From Canna indica (lineage: Eukaryota > Streptophyta > Magnoliopsida > Zingiberales > Cannaceae), in assembly GCA_034359265.1 (NCBI GenBank), contig CP136890.1, forward strand, positions 29,988,501 through 30,052,500: a stretch of DNA of 64,000 nucleotides. The letters run 5' to 3'. The notes below the pieces were generated by a model that was not told the DNA's origin, ran no database searches, and saw only the letters and a program-made list of their open reading frames with translations. This document shows, in pieces, positions 13,937 to 26,558 of this stretch; positions within the stretch are counted from its first letter, which is position 1; each line of letters begins with the position of its first letter. Made by a program: the position numbers and the translations under genes.

Positions 13937-14506
13937 CTACCTGCTATAGATGATACTGTTCCGACATCACCCAAGGTTGGCTTTTCAACATTGATGGTAA
14001 CTCTTTCTTTGTAAATAAATCCATGTTGATGGCGGACTGCAAACAGTCCATCTCTTTCAATGGTATCAAAGCGACTGCAAACTTTTCTTCCCGTGGAAAC
14101 GTTCCGGATGTGACATGGGATTCCCCAACATTGGATCTTGAAGGGAACAAGCTTAAAATCATAGGCAAGAAGTTCTTTCCTCAGTCCCTAGCGACGTAAA
14201 ACCAGAAGTTGATTCTTGAAAAGCCATGGCTGATTTCAGAGAATCTTCATCTTCGATCGGTATGTGATCATCAAAGTAAACTTAATTATTTTACCTTCTA
14301 TTGCCTCACATTTGAATCCTTTTGCTTTATTCCAGATCTGATATAGAATAGTATGGATGGTGTGCATCGATAACGAATTGTCAAACCAGATCTTAGCAAG
14401 TAAGCAATGGTTGGATTCCGGCGGCAGAGAATTAGATGGATCGTCATCAAGAAAAATGGTTTCTTCCTCCGAATTCTGATAAGATGCAGAGGAAGAAGAA
14501 GCGACA
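13937..14506 (-). pseudogene. LINE ORF1 fragment (DUF4283-type RNA-binding region)
   Basis: Read on the minus strand the DNA gives an acidic stretch (SEEETIFLDDDP), then a segment around CLLAKIWFDNSLSMHTILYQ, then KPWLFKNQLLVL, IQCWGIPCHIRNVSTGRKV and RVTINVEKPTLGDVGTV. Order and spacing match the plant LINE ORF1 DUF4283 domain, where a conserved PW.F.N.LLVL motif and a W.QI.G.P motif occur. The frame is broken by stops and shifts. It joins across CACTA-A (through the TAT duplication) to 39785-40290. Confidence 0.65.
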
Positions 14507-15463
14507 TATCACTACTAGAATAATGGTTTTCAGCAACAGGGCTAATCGATGGTCACGTAGGCCATCAAAAATATCTACGGCTTTTCGACAGTCGCAACGG
14601 TCGTGGCTGATATAACAGAATTAGCCACGGCTTGCATACGACCGTCTCTCATAGTCAATGGCGCGCACGGGGCGTAAAATGAAATAACTTAGTAGCCACG
14701 GCTTAGCGAGGGACCGCAGACCATTGGTGATTTAAATAAGTAATTAGCCACAGCTAACAGCGGCTGTCGCTTATTAATTAGGTATCCAAGGTGGCTTAGA
14801 GAGCGCTACGTCGGCCGTCAATGATATAATAATTAGGTATCCAAGGTTTACCGACGGCTGACGGGCCATCGGTGATAAACCTTTTTATTTGTGTTCCCCT
14901 TCTTTCTCCCGCTCCCTCTTCTCTTTGTTGTTCCTCGCCGATAGCCGCCATCGACGCCGTCTCCTCGCCTCGTTGTAGGTTCTCTGGGTCGCCGCCCATC
15001 CCTCGACGTTGATCGCCTCCTCGTCACGCGCCTCCAGTCGTCGTCTCCTTGCCAATGACCGCCCTCCTTCCTCTCCCTCCCCCGTCGTCGATCATGTAAG
15101 CCCCTCTTCCTCCCCCTCTCCGGTTGGTTGGGGCCGAAACCTAGCCCTAGATTTCAGTCGGCGGCGGTAGTAGATTAGGTTTTATTTTTTAGGTTATATA
15201 TATATAATATGTTAATTAAATGTTAATTTTATGGTTATTGTTAATTATATGTTAATTTTTTGTTAATTTTAAATTTATTGTATATTAGTTTTTGGTTTAT
15301 TTTAGATTAATTGTTAATTTTAGTTAGTTTAAGATTAATTGTTAATTAATTTTTTATTGTTAGATTATTTTAGGTTAGTTTTAATGTTAGGATTAATTAA
15401 TTATAATTAGAATAAATATTTGGGTAAATTTTAGTTGGGTGTAATTATAATTTTAATTAAAAT

Positions 15464-15570
15464 CATCTACTTTGGACTCGCGCCGGAATCGTTCACTTTG
15501 AACTCACGACGATGCACCAGAATCGTCCAATTTGGACTCGCGCCGGAATCGTCCACTATGGACGACCACC
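15464..15570. repeat. Degenerate 26-bp minisatellite of the CACTA-A/D/F family
   Basis: About four copies of TTTGGACTCGCGCCGGAATC-like units. The same repeat is cleaner at 59884-60195 and also occurs at 10530-10650, always between the subterminal region and the hairpin or transposase start. Confidence 0.7.
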
Positions 15571-15759
15571 GGCATCCACAAATTTAAAAAATAAATTAAT
15601 CATGACGAGCTGATACGTTTCACGTATGCATCGACAAGTCAAGTTTTAATTTTGCAAAAATTTAGATCCGTTTGGGGGTTATATGTTCGTATAAACGAAG
15701 TAGATGATCTTTTATACGATGTGCAACCCTTGAATTGTCCCTAATTGGATAATTTGGGA

Positions 15760-15955
15760 ACATAGTTATTTATATTGCACTTAGTTTTTTTCTTTTAGTC
15801 ATATTTCATTTTTAAATTTTGGCTTCTATCTCCCTTGCTCTTCAATACACGCTCAGATGATATGTGTATTTGTAGAACTCTAGGGAGATGCTGCCGAAAT
15901 TTAGAATGAAGTTAATGACTAAAAGAAAAATTTAGTGCAATATGAATAATATGAA
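15760..15955 (+). other. Hairpin-forming inverted repeat upstream of the CACTA-A TNPD gene
   Basis: The left arm (about 15763-15837, containing TTGCACTTAG..CTTTTAGTCAT..TCTCCC) is the reverse complement, with mismatches, of the right arm (about 15885-15955, GGGAGAT..ATGACTAAAAG..TTAGTGCAA). The loop is about 45 bp. It ends about 68 bp before the TNPD ATG at 16023. The same structure lies at the same place in CACTA-F. Confidence 0.75.
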
Positions 15956-16022
15956 TGCCGAATGGAATAGGACCATCCCACCTAAAGACATTAATTTGAT
16001 ATTGTCAACTTTTTGACAGAAC

Positions 16023-16324
16023 ATGTCGGGTGATCGAAGTTGGATATACTGATGAATTCATCGTGGAGCTATAACGGATGAATTTCGAGAAGACGTATCT
16101 TACTTCTTAAATTTCACCTACTCGAATCAAAAATTCGTTAGTGGTGATCAAATCCGATGTTCGTGCCGAAAATGTTCGAATATAAGATTTTTGGATCGAG
16201 AAATTGTCACAATGCATCTATATACAAATGATTCATACCAAGATATTTTATCTGAAATTATCACAGGGAGTCACGCGAAGTTGGTACGTCGAGCAATCCT
16301 ATTGTCTATACTCGTGGTGAATCT
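16023..16324 (+). pseudogene. CACTA-A TNPD transposase, N-terminal piece
   Basis: It begins MSGDRSWIY and continues through FREDVSYFLNFTYSNQKF, DQIRCSCRKCSN and FLDREIVTMHLYT, matching the N-terminal transposase-associated domain of the CACTA-F copy (from 59412). Two in-frame stops follow SWIY and there are frame shifts later. It is interrupted at 16324 by CACTA-B and continues at 35096. Confidence 0.8.
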
Positions 16325-17859
16325 CACTACAAGAAAATTATCATATACTAACGAACAATAACACTAACAATGAAAAAAATTCGTTAGCAAATATAATTTA
16401 CACTAATGGAAAGAAGTCTCGTTTCTAAAAATTTGTTATATATTAACACATAATATCATCCGTTAGTAAATCTTTAGCAATGCCAACAGATTTTCGCATC
16501 CGTTAGTAAAAGGTATCAACCGATTCTATAATTTGTTACTAGAGCACTCCTTACACTAAAAATATTTCATATTGTTACTCAAGGTAGCATAAATTATTTT
16601 TATTTGTTAGTGAATCTTTTGATGCACAAATTAACACACAACATCGTGTTAGCTAAACAAGATCTTTTTTAATGAAGTTTCTATTAGTATATCATGTTTT
16701 ATTTCAAAATCAATATTTTTGTTTTTTCAGGTAATTACTTTACCAATTAAATGAGCAAATAGGATGATTGATTTTATATGATTACATATTGCAAATTGCA
16801 AAGAATAAGTATGATTCGTCTAGGTAGATTTTTAATTTCATTTTTCAACCTTTTATAAAAAGTTGAATATTGATGGTACAATTATCATAAATTATAAGAA
16901 ACTTATATATCACATTAATGGTACAAATCGTAAGTTGAAAAAGTATGGTATATAAAGACTTTTTATATGCGAAACCATATAAAACTATATAAAGTTAAAT
17001 AAGTTGAATAAGTTGGAAAAGTTGAATAGTAAGTTGACTCCCTAAAACTATATTCGCATGGTTAAAAAAGTTGAAAAATTTGAAACAGTTGAATAATATA
17101 TAAGTATGATACAAAACTATATAAAAACCATTTAATTATGGCACATATAAAACCATCTCCTCGCTGGTCGTGGTCTCCTGCCTCTCATTCAGAAGGGTTA
17201 CTTTTGCCCTATCGATTCCCTTCTCAAATCTTAAGTCTTATGAGATCTTCTCTTACTCTCTCTTCTTTTATTTTGGATTGATTGATTATTGTTTAGTGAT
17301 TGTCACCGGTAATCAACTAGATTTTATGTGATTATTAATTTTGGTCGGGAGGAAAATACATTAGCCACGAAAATTTATTCAATCGCGATTAGTACTGTAG
17401 AGCAATAATGTAATACATTAGCATTGAGATGAGTTCAAAGCATGACCCTTGTAGATGTTTTGCCATTCTTTATATAGTTACTAGTCTATCATGATTCCGA
17501 TGAAGTTGCTGATATGTTGTAAACCAAATGTTCAATGAAATAATATTGGGTCTCTTTCACTAGCGAGGGCACTAGGAACTCCATGCACTACTACATTTTG
17601 ACTACGTGGCCACGCCACTTTTGGGAATGGTTAAAAAACTATTCCCATACATCACTTATGGGAACGGTTTTAGTAACTGTTCCCATAGCCAAATACTATG
17701 GGAACACAAATAAAAATCGTTCCCGTAGCAAATATATGGGAATGATTTTCAAAATTATTCTCTTAGCCAATATACTATGGGAATAGAATGAAACTGTTCT
17801 CTTTAAAATACCCCAAAATCATTTCTATATGTCAAAAACAGAACAATAAAAATAAATCG

Positions 17860-18439
17860 TTCCTAAATAGGAGTGAGCGGATCCGTGTACCCTGTAATTT
17901 TCATGATACCCGGATCATATCCTATATAGGACCGATTCGTATATTTTGGACCTGGACCCTACCATGTTGGAACCTAGAATCGGACCCTACCCGGAACCAC
18001 CGGTTTTGGTTTCGATTCCGGGTACCCTATTGGATCACCTATTTAATTTTATTAGTGTGAATAAAAAATAATAAATGAAAGGGTTTGTTAATGTTCACTA
18101 TAATTTCTATTATTGTTTTGTGGCAAAAATAGTAATATATGTAGTGTAACCAATAAATTATATTGAGAAATTGCAAATAGACTCCTAATTAAATATATCT
18201 ATTATCTAATATATCGGATTCGAGTTAAATAATTAAATATATATAACTTGGTACCGGTTCCGGTTCCGAATTCGGGTCCCGACGTGTTGGACCCGGAACC
18301 GGAACCGGTTTTAACCGGTTCCTTGATTTGTTATCCGGACCCTACCCGGATTTAATTTTGGTCTATCCGGAACCTATCCGGTACTGGTTCCAACCGGTTC
18401 CGAGTCTATCCGGTATCCGTGCACACCCCTATTCCTAAA
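17860..18439. mobile_element. hAT-like MITE with 8-bp target duplication
   Basis: The element 17868-18431 begins TAGGAGTGAGCGGATCCG and ends CGTGCACACCCCTA, short inverted ends. TTCCTAAA stands on both sides (17860-17867 and 18432-18439). The interior has many CCGGTTCC / GGAACCGG repeats in both orientations and no ORF. The 8-bp duplication and TAGG(G)GTG ends are characteristic of hAT. Confidence 0.88.
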
Positions 18440-18622
18440 TCCCTAAAATAATTTCAAAATCCGTTAAATCCCCCCCCCCCCCATCCGGTACTTGTGAGTT
18501 GATGTTGATGGTGCTAATTGGGAAGTACGTATGTGTGATTAACATTTTAGAATGTTTCATCTTGTTATCAATAGTAGCTTTCAATTGATTTATTGTATGT
18601 TTTGTTTCTTCATTGCTTAGAT

Positions 18623-18753
18623 AATTACTAGATACAAAAATTGAAAGGCCAGCTTGATTTAAAAATTCATATAGGCAGTCTGCAAAGTTACAACCATGGC
18701 AGAGAAGGTTCAGTTGCTAAACTTGTTCTTTCAGATCTTGACTAGATGCAACT
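18623..18753 (+). pseudogene. Possible captured exon of an unidentified host gene
   Basis: After an AG acceptor (CATTGCTTAG, ends 18620) one frame reads KLKGQLDLKIHIGSLQSYNH and then REGSVAKLVLSDLD before a TAG at 18750. The composition looks like real coding sequence and differs from the AT-rich surroundings. A stop lies just upstream in the same frame. The gene was not recognised. Confidence 0.3.
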
Positions 18754-19993
18754 TAACATAATTGATGATCTGCACTTTCATTTTGCTAGGTTCTTGGATT
18801 GACATATTATTCAATTTTCTACTTCCCTGGATGATCTACTGCTATGAAGTATCTATCTTCAGCTTTAGCATCATTAATTCTAAAATGCTTGGGCAGATGA
18901 TACAGATGTCTACACTAGTTGTCTTCCTTCCACCTCTTGCATCCCACCTAAAATGTTTGTTTAACTTCTTCATAGAATAGAGTATAACCCTGTTACCTGT
19001 AACTGGTTTGCTTCATATTGTGATGTGTTGTTGTCATTTGGTCATGTTCATAGTGTGACATGATGTTTTTGCAAGGAAAATATAAGATGCTAAAAAATAA
19101 AGCATCTTTTTTACTTCTTCATAGTAAAATTACTGTCTTGTTGTGTTCTTATTATTTTTTCTTTTTTCTTTCTTTTATATAAAAAATTAAAGTTACTTCT
19201 TCGTAGTAAAGTAAAGTTTTACCAATAAAATAATAAGATAGAGTAAGAAAATGAAAATGCATCCATTTCAAAAATCCATTATAGATGTGCAAGGTTTTGC
19301 AGGTACTGAAGTTATTTTCTTAAGTTTCAGATTCTCTAGCTAATGACTCTCAAGCAATCATGCACAATCTTAGAATAATTACCTTAATATTTTAAGGAGT
19401 TAGAATAATCAGCTTATGACTCACATGACAAGTAATATATCATTGATGATAATGCTACAGGGATTAAAAAATGAGAATGCATTTTCAAGATACTGCCAGA
19501 TGCCACAAAAGCCAAAATTTGTGGATCTCCATTTGGCTTGAGATGTGTTTATTGCTTGAGATTGTATGAAGTTTGCTTTCTAATTATTCTTATCATATTG
19601 TTTCTCCATTTGCAGTTTGCTTTCTAATTATGATTGTTGGATCATTCCCTTTTTTATATAGCAACCAATATTTACTGCTAAGGTTTTTTTTTTATGATAC
19701 TACCATAAAGTGCATAATTGTTAAAATGCTCATTTTCTAGTAGGTTGTTCTGAATTTGACTTGGTTTATCATTTAAGTGCTTAGGACTTATAAAATGGAT
19801 GATTATGAATCAAGCTAGAGCATAAATATTTATCAGTTTGATTCTGTGAAGTGGTGTGAGGAGTGATATCTTATTTGAAAGCACAACTTCACGAATAAAG
19901 ATTGATTCTCCCATGAAACAGTAGATTTCTGGCAGCAGCAGTCCACAACAATCACAGCTCAAGAGTTCTAATAAGGAATTGTCACACTCCATC

Positions 19994-22550
19994 TTTTTTG
20001 TTACGCCCCGCCTAGGTTTATCCCTATATAAGGGACCTCACCTAGGAGAAGCGTAACTAGCAACAGAACAACAACATCAAAATGGACTGAATTTAAATTT
20101 ACAACCAGATTCCAATCGAATGTCCAACCAGATAATAATAAAAGTTCAACAGTCCATAAGTGAACAATGAATTCTAGAGTCTAGCTAAAAGTGCATAGTT
20201 CAACTAGTAAATTAGGAAACTAAATGCTGTACGGAAGACGCCTCCTTCTCCTCCAAAACTCTAGTTACCCCATAAGATAATGCCGTCATACTTGGGAATC
20301 TGAGGCAAAAATAACAAACATTAGCAGAAGGCTGAGTAGGATTTCAACAAAATGCTATGATGCCATGTGTACAACGGAAGATATGATTCAACCATCTACT
20401 CGATGCACCTATACCAATCAACTATGTCAACTATGTCAACTATGTCAACTATCATCTATATGAGTATGTGGTCATAAACCCAATCAAGAGCGTAGTGGAC
20501 ATTGGGTTTCCCCCGCACTCTCGCACCCCGAGAGTGGCACCTCAAGCCCGCTCCAGCTAGAGATATGACTATCCAAAAATGATAGTCCGCCGACGTCTAA
20601 CACCTCGACGCCGTACACACAACCCGTGTGATAAATAGGTGATCACCGGTGTCACTTGCCCTACACCTTGGGCAATATATCAATAGTGTCCAGGGCTATC
20701 GCCCAACAATAGGTCAACTATGCATCATGTCAACAACTACTCTACTACAACTCAAATAATATAATGCTAGTAGTCATGTCATCATGTATGAGTTAACCAT
20801 ATAAACAACAACGTAAGACATGCAACGTCTATACTAGCATTCTCAACTAATATACATATAAAAATATCATGCTGGTAACATGTATCAATAAAATATGCAT
20901 AAAGAGCTCCAACGGTAGCAGATATCAATTTTCAACAGAATAGAACAACAAGATATATTTCGACATAGGGTAACAACCGATCTAGGATGAGATTCACCTT
21001 AACAACAAATATAAAACCAAATAACTCATTTTGAAACCATAAAAGCCGATAAAATAATATTTTCCAACTCGGCATGCAAAACGAGACAATAAACGCATAC
21101 TATTTTCAACATCCGAAAGCCAAACGGCAAAACTGACCCCATCAATGAATTCGGGGCGCCGAGTAGGTCCAAATTCATATATAATATGATTATTTTGACC
21201 CACAATAAAGCCTCAAAATAATCTTTTAAATATCAACAATTATCTCAAAATATCAACTTAATTAAATAAGCTCATGATATAATGATCGTAACAGTGCTAA
21301 GATCCATAAGTCACTGTTACGTTGCAGTGATACTAGCCAATATATATATATAACCAATTTATTATATATATAACAATGATATAACTATCTGCCACAGCTA
21401 CCAACTCAAGCAACAACATTCAATGGATATAACACTGCTACAAGAAAAATATCACTGATATATATATATATATAACACAACACCGTTACAACTCAAAAAA
21501 CTAACACATTAATAAAACTATCCCTTCACCTACTCGCCCAAATCACCCGACGCTTCGCATCCTCGCCACCTACCCTCCCCGATTGGTCCAACCGATCGGA
21601 TCGCCGGGGAAGCGCGCCGCCGCCGACGCCGACGATGACCTGCCGTTACCACCACGAGGCGACGGCAGCCACCCTGCCATGCGTCGGCTACCGCGACTGG
21701 CAGAGGTCGCCTACTCGCGCGGCAGCGACGCCTCGCCGGGCGCCGCTGCTCGCCGCGGCACCTCGCCGAGCGTCGTACTCCGCCGCGGCCGGCTCCAACC
21801 AAGAACCAACCAGGTGCCACGACTGGCCTGGCGTAAATCCTCTAAAAACAGTGCCAATCAGCACTACTGCTAGCAGCTGTGAGCTCGAGCGACACCTTCA
21901 ACAGCCGCCTCCTCTACCCGATGCCGACGCCTACGGCATTCGACCAGACGAGATGCTCGCTAGGATTCTCGGCGTCCGACTGCGACTCGCCGATCGACGC
22001 CGTCGACTATCGCCACCTCTACGAACAGGCGATGAGGAGAAAGAGGGGTCGGCGATCCCTGATCTGGCGCAAGGTCGTGCACGGCGACTTACACCCGGTA
22101 GCGATCTCGCCCGACGCCCCTAACAGCGTCGATCGGAGCCCCTCCCTACAGCCACATTGCTGATGATCAAGATTGTCGTCGCAAGATCCGACGATGAGAA
22201 AACACGAAGAAAACACAGGACGCAAAAATCTCCGAAACATCGTGGAGTCACAGATCGACGACAAGGAAAACCCGGAATCTCATCCTATGAACAGTTACCC
22301 TACACGAAGACATAAAGGAGAAGAACGGAAATCCTACCGAAAATCTCCTCCGAACTCCGATTCACCGGAGCCTTCAACTGCCGATGCCTCACGCTCCTCC
22401 GTCGGCTATCGCTGCTACAGGGATCGGGAGGGGAAAAAGATTAGAGAGGGTTTAGGGCTTAATTAAATAGGATTAGCATTTTTGCAAAAAGGCCCCTATA
22501 AGAAGAATATTTACAACTAGGTCCAAAAATTTTCAAGGTATAACATTTTT
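19994..22550 (+). mobile_element. 2.5-kb solo LTR of a Ty3/gypsy-type element inside CACTA-C
   Basis: The LTR runs from TGTTACGCCCCGCCTAGG (19999) to ..AAGGTATAACA (22545), flanked by TTTTT on each side. The TGT..ACA ends and the ACGCCCCG start are typical of plant gypsy LTRs. The 3' half (21530-22470) is strongly GC-rich and gives overlapping open frames on both strands. These have no recognisable domain and are better read as leader-like LTR sequence. No internal domain remains, so the element has recombined to a single LTR. Confidence 0.85.
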
Positions 22551-23010
22551 CATGGGTTAAGATTTCTAGGGTAGAATAATACTTGTAAGCTCAAATTGGA
22601 TATCAAGTTTGGCTGAACCTGAGTTAGGTTGTAAATCATTAACCAAAAACTAGCTAGATTTGATTTATGCCATTACATTTCCTTTCTCTTAGGTTTTCAT
22701 TAGGTTTGACTTAAAATCATAGGACAATCACATTCATTTTGGTTTTTCTCATACTTTGTTCTAAGTGTTTGGAAATGAGCCCTTTGTTCTACATGTTTTT
22801 CTCATAATTACCGTTAAATTTAATTAATGTTGAGTTCAAGATGATCACTTACTTTAAAGATGATCATATTTATGCCTACATGTTCTAAGTGATTTTGCAC
22901 TATGTTGGAGTTGCATGTATAACTCATCAAGTTGATTTTGTCGTTTCTTACCATTTGATTTTTTTTCTTTCCGTAGTTAAGTAAAATCAATGGATAAGGA
23001 ATGAGTTCAA

Positions 23011-26000
23011 ATGCCGAGATATAGTGCGGAGTATATCAATGGTGTGCAATGTTTCCTACATTTTGCTTATAATAAAGGAAGGCCTTAGGGAGGAGAGATT
23101 TTATGCCCTTGTGCTAAATGTGGTAATGGTCTTTGGTTAACAAAAGATGCAATCTTTGAACATTTGATAGACTATGAATTTCTAAAAGGCTATACTTTTT
23201 GGGTAAACCATGGTGATGAGTTAACAATGACCACAGAGGAGGATGACATCGATGATGGAGAGAATTGCATGGATGCACTGTTGCATGATAGATTTAGAGA
23301 AGTGGCAGAAGAAGATGGAGTTACAGAGGGGCCTAATGAAGATGCCAAAAAGTTTTATAATTTATTAGATGAGGCAAACAAGGAATTGTACCCCGCTTGT
23401 AAAAATTTATCTACTTTGTCCTTCACCATTCGGTTATATTTGATGAAGTCTCTTTGGCTGGAGTAATGTGTCATTCAATGCACTCTTAGAGCTATTAAAA
23501 GAAGCTATGCCAGATTTAAACATCCCCCAATCTTTTAATAAAACAAGAGCCATGATAAGGGACTTGGGCCTTGATTATAAAAAGATTGATGTTTGTCCCA
23601 ATAATTGTATGTTATATTGGAAAGAGCATGAGAAAGATAAGTCTTGTCATCTTTGCGGTGCTTCACGGTGGGTTGAGAATTCTGAGGCAGAGAATGAGCT
23701 AAAAAATCCCAAGCAATGCCACAAAGTAGCGGCTAAAGTTTTAAGACACTTCCCGTTAATTCCTAGACTTCAAAGGTTGTTCATGTGTGAGAGGACTGCA
23801 GAATTAATGAGGTGGCATAAGAAAGAGCGGACAAGAGATGGGAAGTTAAGGCATCCTACTAACGGCGAAGCATGGAAGGACTTCGATGAGCGTTATCCTG
23901 ATTTTGCTAGTGACCCACGCAACATAAGACTTCGGTTGACTAGCGATGGATTCAATCCATATAGGACCATGAGTATTTCTTATAGTATATGGCTGGTAAT
24001 AGTTATGCCGTACAACCTTCGACCATGATTATGTATGAAGTCGGAGTATTTTATGTTGTCCTTAATTATCCCTGGACCACACTCTCCTGGGACTTATATT
24101 GATGTGTACTTGCAACCATGGGTTCAAGAGTTGAAAATTATGTGGGAGCTGGGAGTAGACACATATGATGCTTCAAAGAATCAAAATGGACTATTAGTGA
24201 CTTTCCTAGATATGCTATGTTGAGTGGTTGGAGCACAAAGGGAAAATTAGCATGTCCATCTTATAATTATAACACAAATTCGGCTTACCTAAAGCATAGT
24301 CCAAAGATGTGTTATATGGATCACCGTGTTTTCTTGCCGATGAGTCATAATTATAGAAGAACAAACGGGATTTCAATGGAAAAGAAGAACATAGGCATGC
24401 TCCTATTTTGTTAGAAGGGACAAAGATCTTGGACTTGTTGCAAGACTTTGTCAATTCATTTGGGAAGATGCAAAAGAAAAGAGATGGTCCTTGGAAGAAG
24501 AAGTCTATTTTTTTTGAATTGTCATATTGGAAGCATAATAGACTACGACATAATCTTGATGTCATGCATATTGAAAAGAACATATTTGACAATGTGATAG
24601 GGACTTTGTTGGACATAACGGGGAAGACAAAAGATCATGTTAATGCTTGTTTAGATTTGCAAGAGTTGGGAATTAGAAAGAAACTTCATCCGAAACCGTG
24701 GATCAAGGCAAGAAAGTAAAGTATGCAAAAACATGCTTTAACATGAACAAAAATGAAAAGTTTATTTTCTGTGGTGTTCTCAAGGAAGCAAAATTACCTG
24801 ATGGTTGTGCAACAAATATTTCAAGATGTGTTCACCAAGATGGTTTGAAAGTCTCGGGATACAAGAGTCATGATGCTCATTTCATGCTACAGTATTTGCT
24901 GCCAGTAGCAATGATTAGCACACTTCCTCACCAAGTGGCCTACCCTTTGATACGTCTATGTTCTTTTTTTCGTTCCATATGTCAAAGAGTTATTGATGTG
25001 AACGATTTAGAGATCTTAGAATTTGAAATTGCTAAAACACTTTGCCAATTAGAGAGGATTTTTCCTCCATTTTTTTATGTAATGCTTCATTTGCCTATTC
25101 ACCTACCAAATGAGATAAGATTGGGTGGTCCTGTTCATTCTCAGTGGATGTATTCACCAGAAAGAGAGTTAGGAAAGTTGAAGGCTTATGTGCGCAATAA
25201 AGCTCGTCCGAAAGGTTCAATAGCTGAGGGTTACTTGGTTGATGAATGCTTGACATTTTGCTCAAATTATATGAACTCTAATGTGGAGACATGGTGGAAC
25301 AAAGTGACAAGGAATGCTGACACATGTGAGTCCTTTGATGCTAAACTTTCTAGTTTTTTTTTACCCATGGGTCGTCCTATAGGAGGGAAGAAAAAAGGTA
25401 ATTTATTTTCGATGGACAACAATGAGAAGAACCAAGCTCACCGGTATATCTTGTTCAATTGTGATGAAGTTCAGCCTTACATTAAGTAAATAATTATTTT
25501 TTGCTCTTAAAAATTTGTTTATAAACTCATTTGAATGATTGTTGTAACAAAATAATTTTCATGTAGTGAACATGAGACTGTCATAAATCAGAAGAGAGGA
25601 AGAAAGTGGACCAAAGCAAAAAGTCAAAGCCATGATTTTAATGAGTGGTTTAAAAATCGTGCAATGGAGGAGGATGTCCCTGATCAATTGAAGGAGTTGT
25701 GTAGAGGCCCAATTAAATTTGCAAGAAGACTTTCGGGTTATGTCATCAATGGGTGTAAATTCCATTGTACGCAGCGTGATGCAAGTCGCAAGACACAAAA
25801 TAGTGGTGTCAGTTTGGTGTCAATCACTCAAAGCTTTGCTAGTAGTAAGGATCAAAATCCGACGACGAATGCAGTTACTTATTATGGTGCAATAAATGAA
25901 ATAATTGAGCTAGACTATTATGGTAATTTCAAGTTTGTCTTGTTTAGATGTGATTGGTTTGAAGTAGAATAAAAAAAGTATGGGTCGACTTGTGTTCACT

Positions 26001-26330
26001 TCAATAAAAAATGTTATATTGATGATCCATTTGTGCTGGCTTCTCAAGTCCAACAGTGCTTCTATGTTTGCGATCCCTCTAAAGACAATAGGTATTACGT
26101 TATGAAAACTCTTCATAGAGAGATTCCTAATGTGAATGACCAATCATATTGTGCTGAAGAAACAAGTCAGAACCAACAACAATTTTGTCTTTGTCTGATG
26201 ATGAAATTAATGTTGAATGGGCAAGGGACGACATAGAGCCTATCATTGTTGAAAATTATTCGTTTCAAATGAAATAGAGTCCGAAGAAGAATCCGACTTT
26301 GATGACACGCTCTGGGACTACTTTGATTAA
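23011..26330 (+). pseudogene. CACTA-C TNPD (Tnp2-type) transposase, broken
   Basis: From the ATG at 23011 the frame reads MPRYSAEYINGVQCFLHFAY, then a TAG, then the cysteine-rich CPCAKCGNGLW segment of the N-terminal transposase-associated domain. The catalytic Transposase_21 region follows: CPNNCMLYWKEHEKDKSCHL, RHFPLIPRLQRLFMCERTA, LTSDGFNPY, LIIPGPHSPGTYID and LDVMHIEKNIFDN. The DUF4218-like part (LPIHLPNEIRLGGPVHSQWM) and a C-terminal part after a short intron (25489-25563) come next. Frame shifts or stops occur near 23460, 24025, 24210, 24400 and 24715. It belongs to another subfamily than A and F; the catalytic residues cannot be expressed as one protein. Confidence 0.9.
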
Positions 26331-26475
26331 ATGGTTCTATATTGTAATAAAATAAGGTGATTCTTTGATATTATATTATTGCAATAAACTTATTATGCTT
26401 CTATAAATACTATTATGCAAAAAAATGATCATTAGGTTATTATTCTTCTATAAATACTAATTTACATTATTGCAG

Positions 26476-26558
26476 ACTCACATTATAAAGGATAGGCGCT
26501 GCAATATTGCTCTAAGTGGCACTCCTTTGCAAAATTAAGTTGGGGAGCTTTACTCATT
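26476..26558 (+). pseudogene. RAD16: Captured exon of a RAD16-like SWI2/SNF2 helicase, damaged
   Basis: Between TTATTGCAG and GTATGACC lies an exon-like piece reading HIIKDRRCNI, ALSGTPLQN, stop, VGELYSL. RAD16/RAD5-type Snf2 helicases have KDRRCNTA...KWALSGTPLQNRVGELYSL at motifs II-III (family knowledge). The stop replaces the Arg codon, and about a dozen residues between CN(T/I)A and ALSG are missing. It sits inside CACTA-C just after its TNPD gene, with splice sites kept, but no neighbouring exon of the helicase is visible. A host gene fragment picked up by the transposon is the simplest reading. Confidence 0.75.

Noticed and set aside
18470..18482. Run of 12-13 C residues
   Set aside because: Just outside the MITE; a homopolymer, possibly of uncertain length, with no clear meaning.
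21583..22466. Several overlapping open frames of 90-160 codons on both strands in GC-rich DNA
   Set aside because: They overlap in all phases, show no domain, and lie inside a solo LTR with clear ends and TTTTT duplications; GC-rich DNA gives long chance frames.
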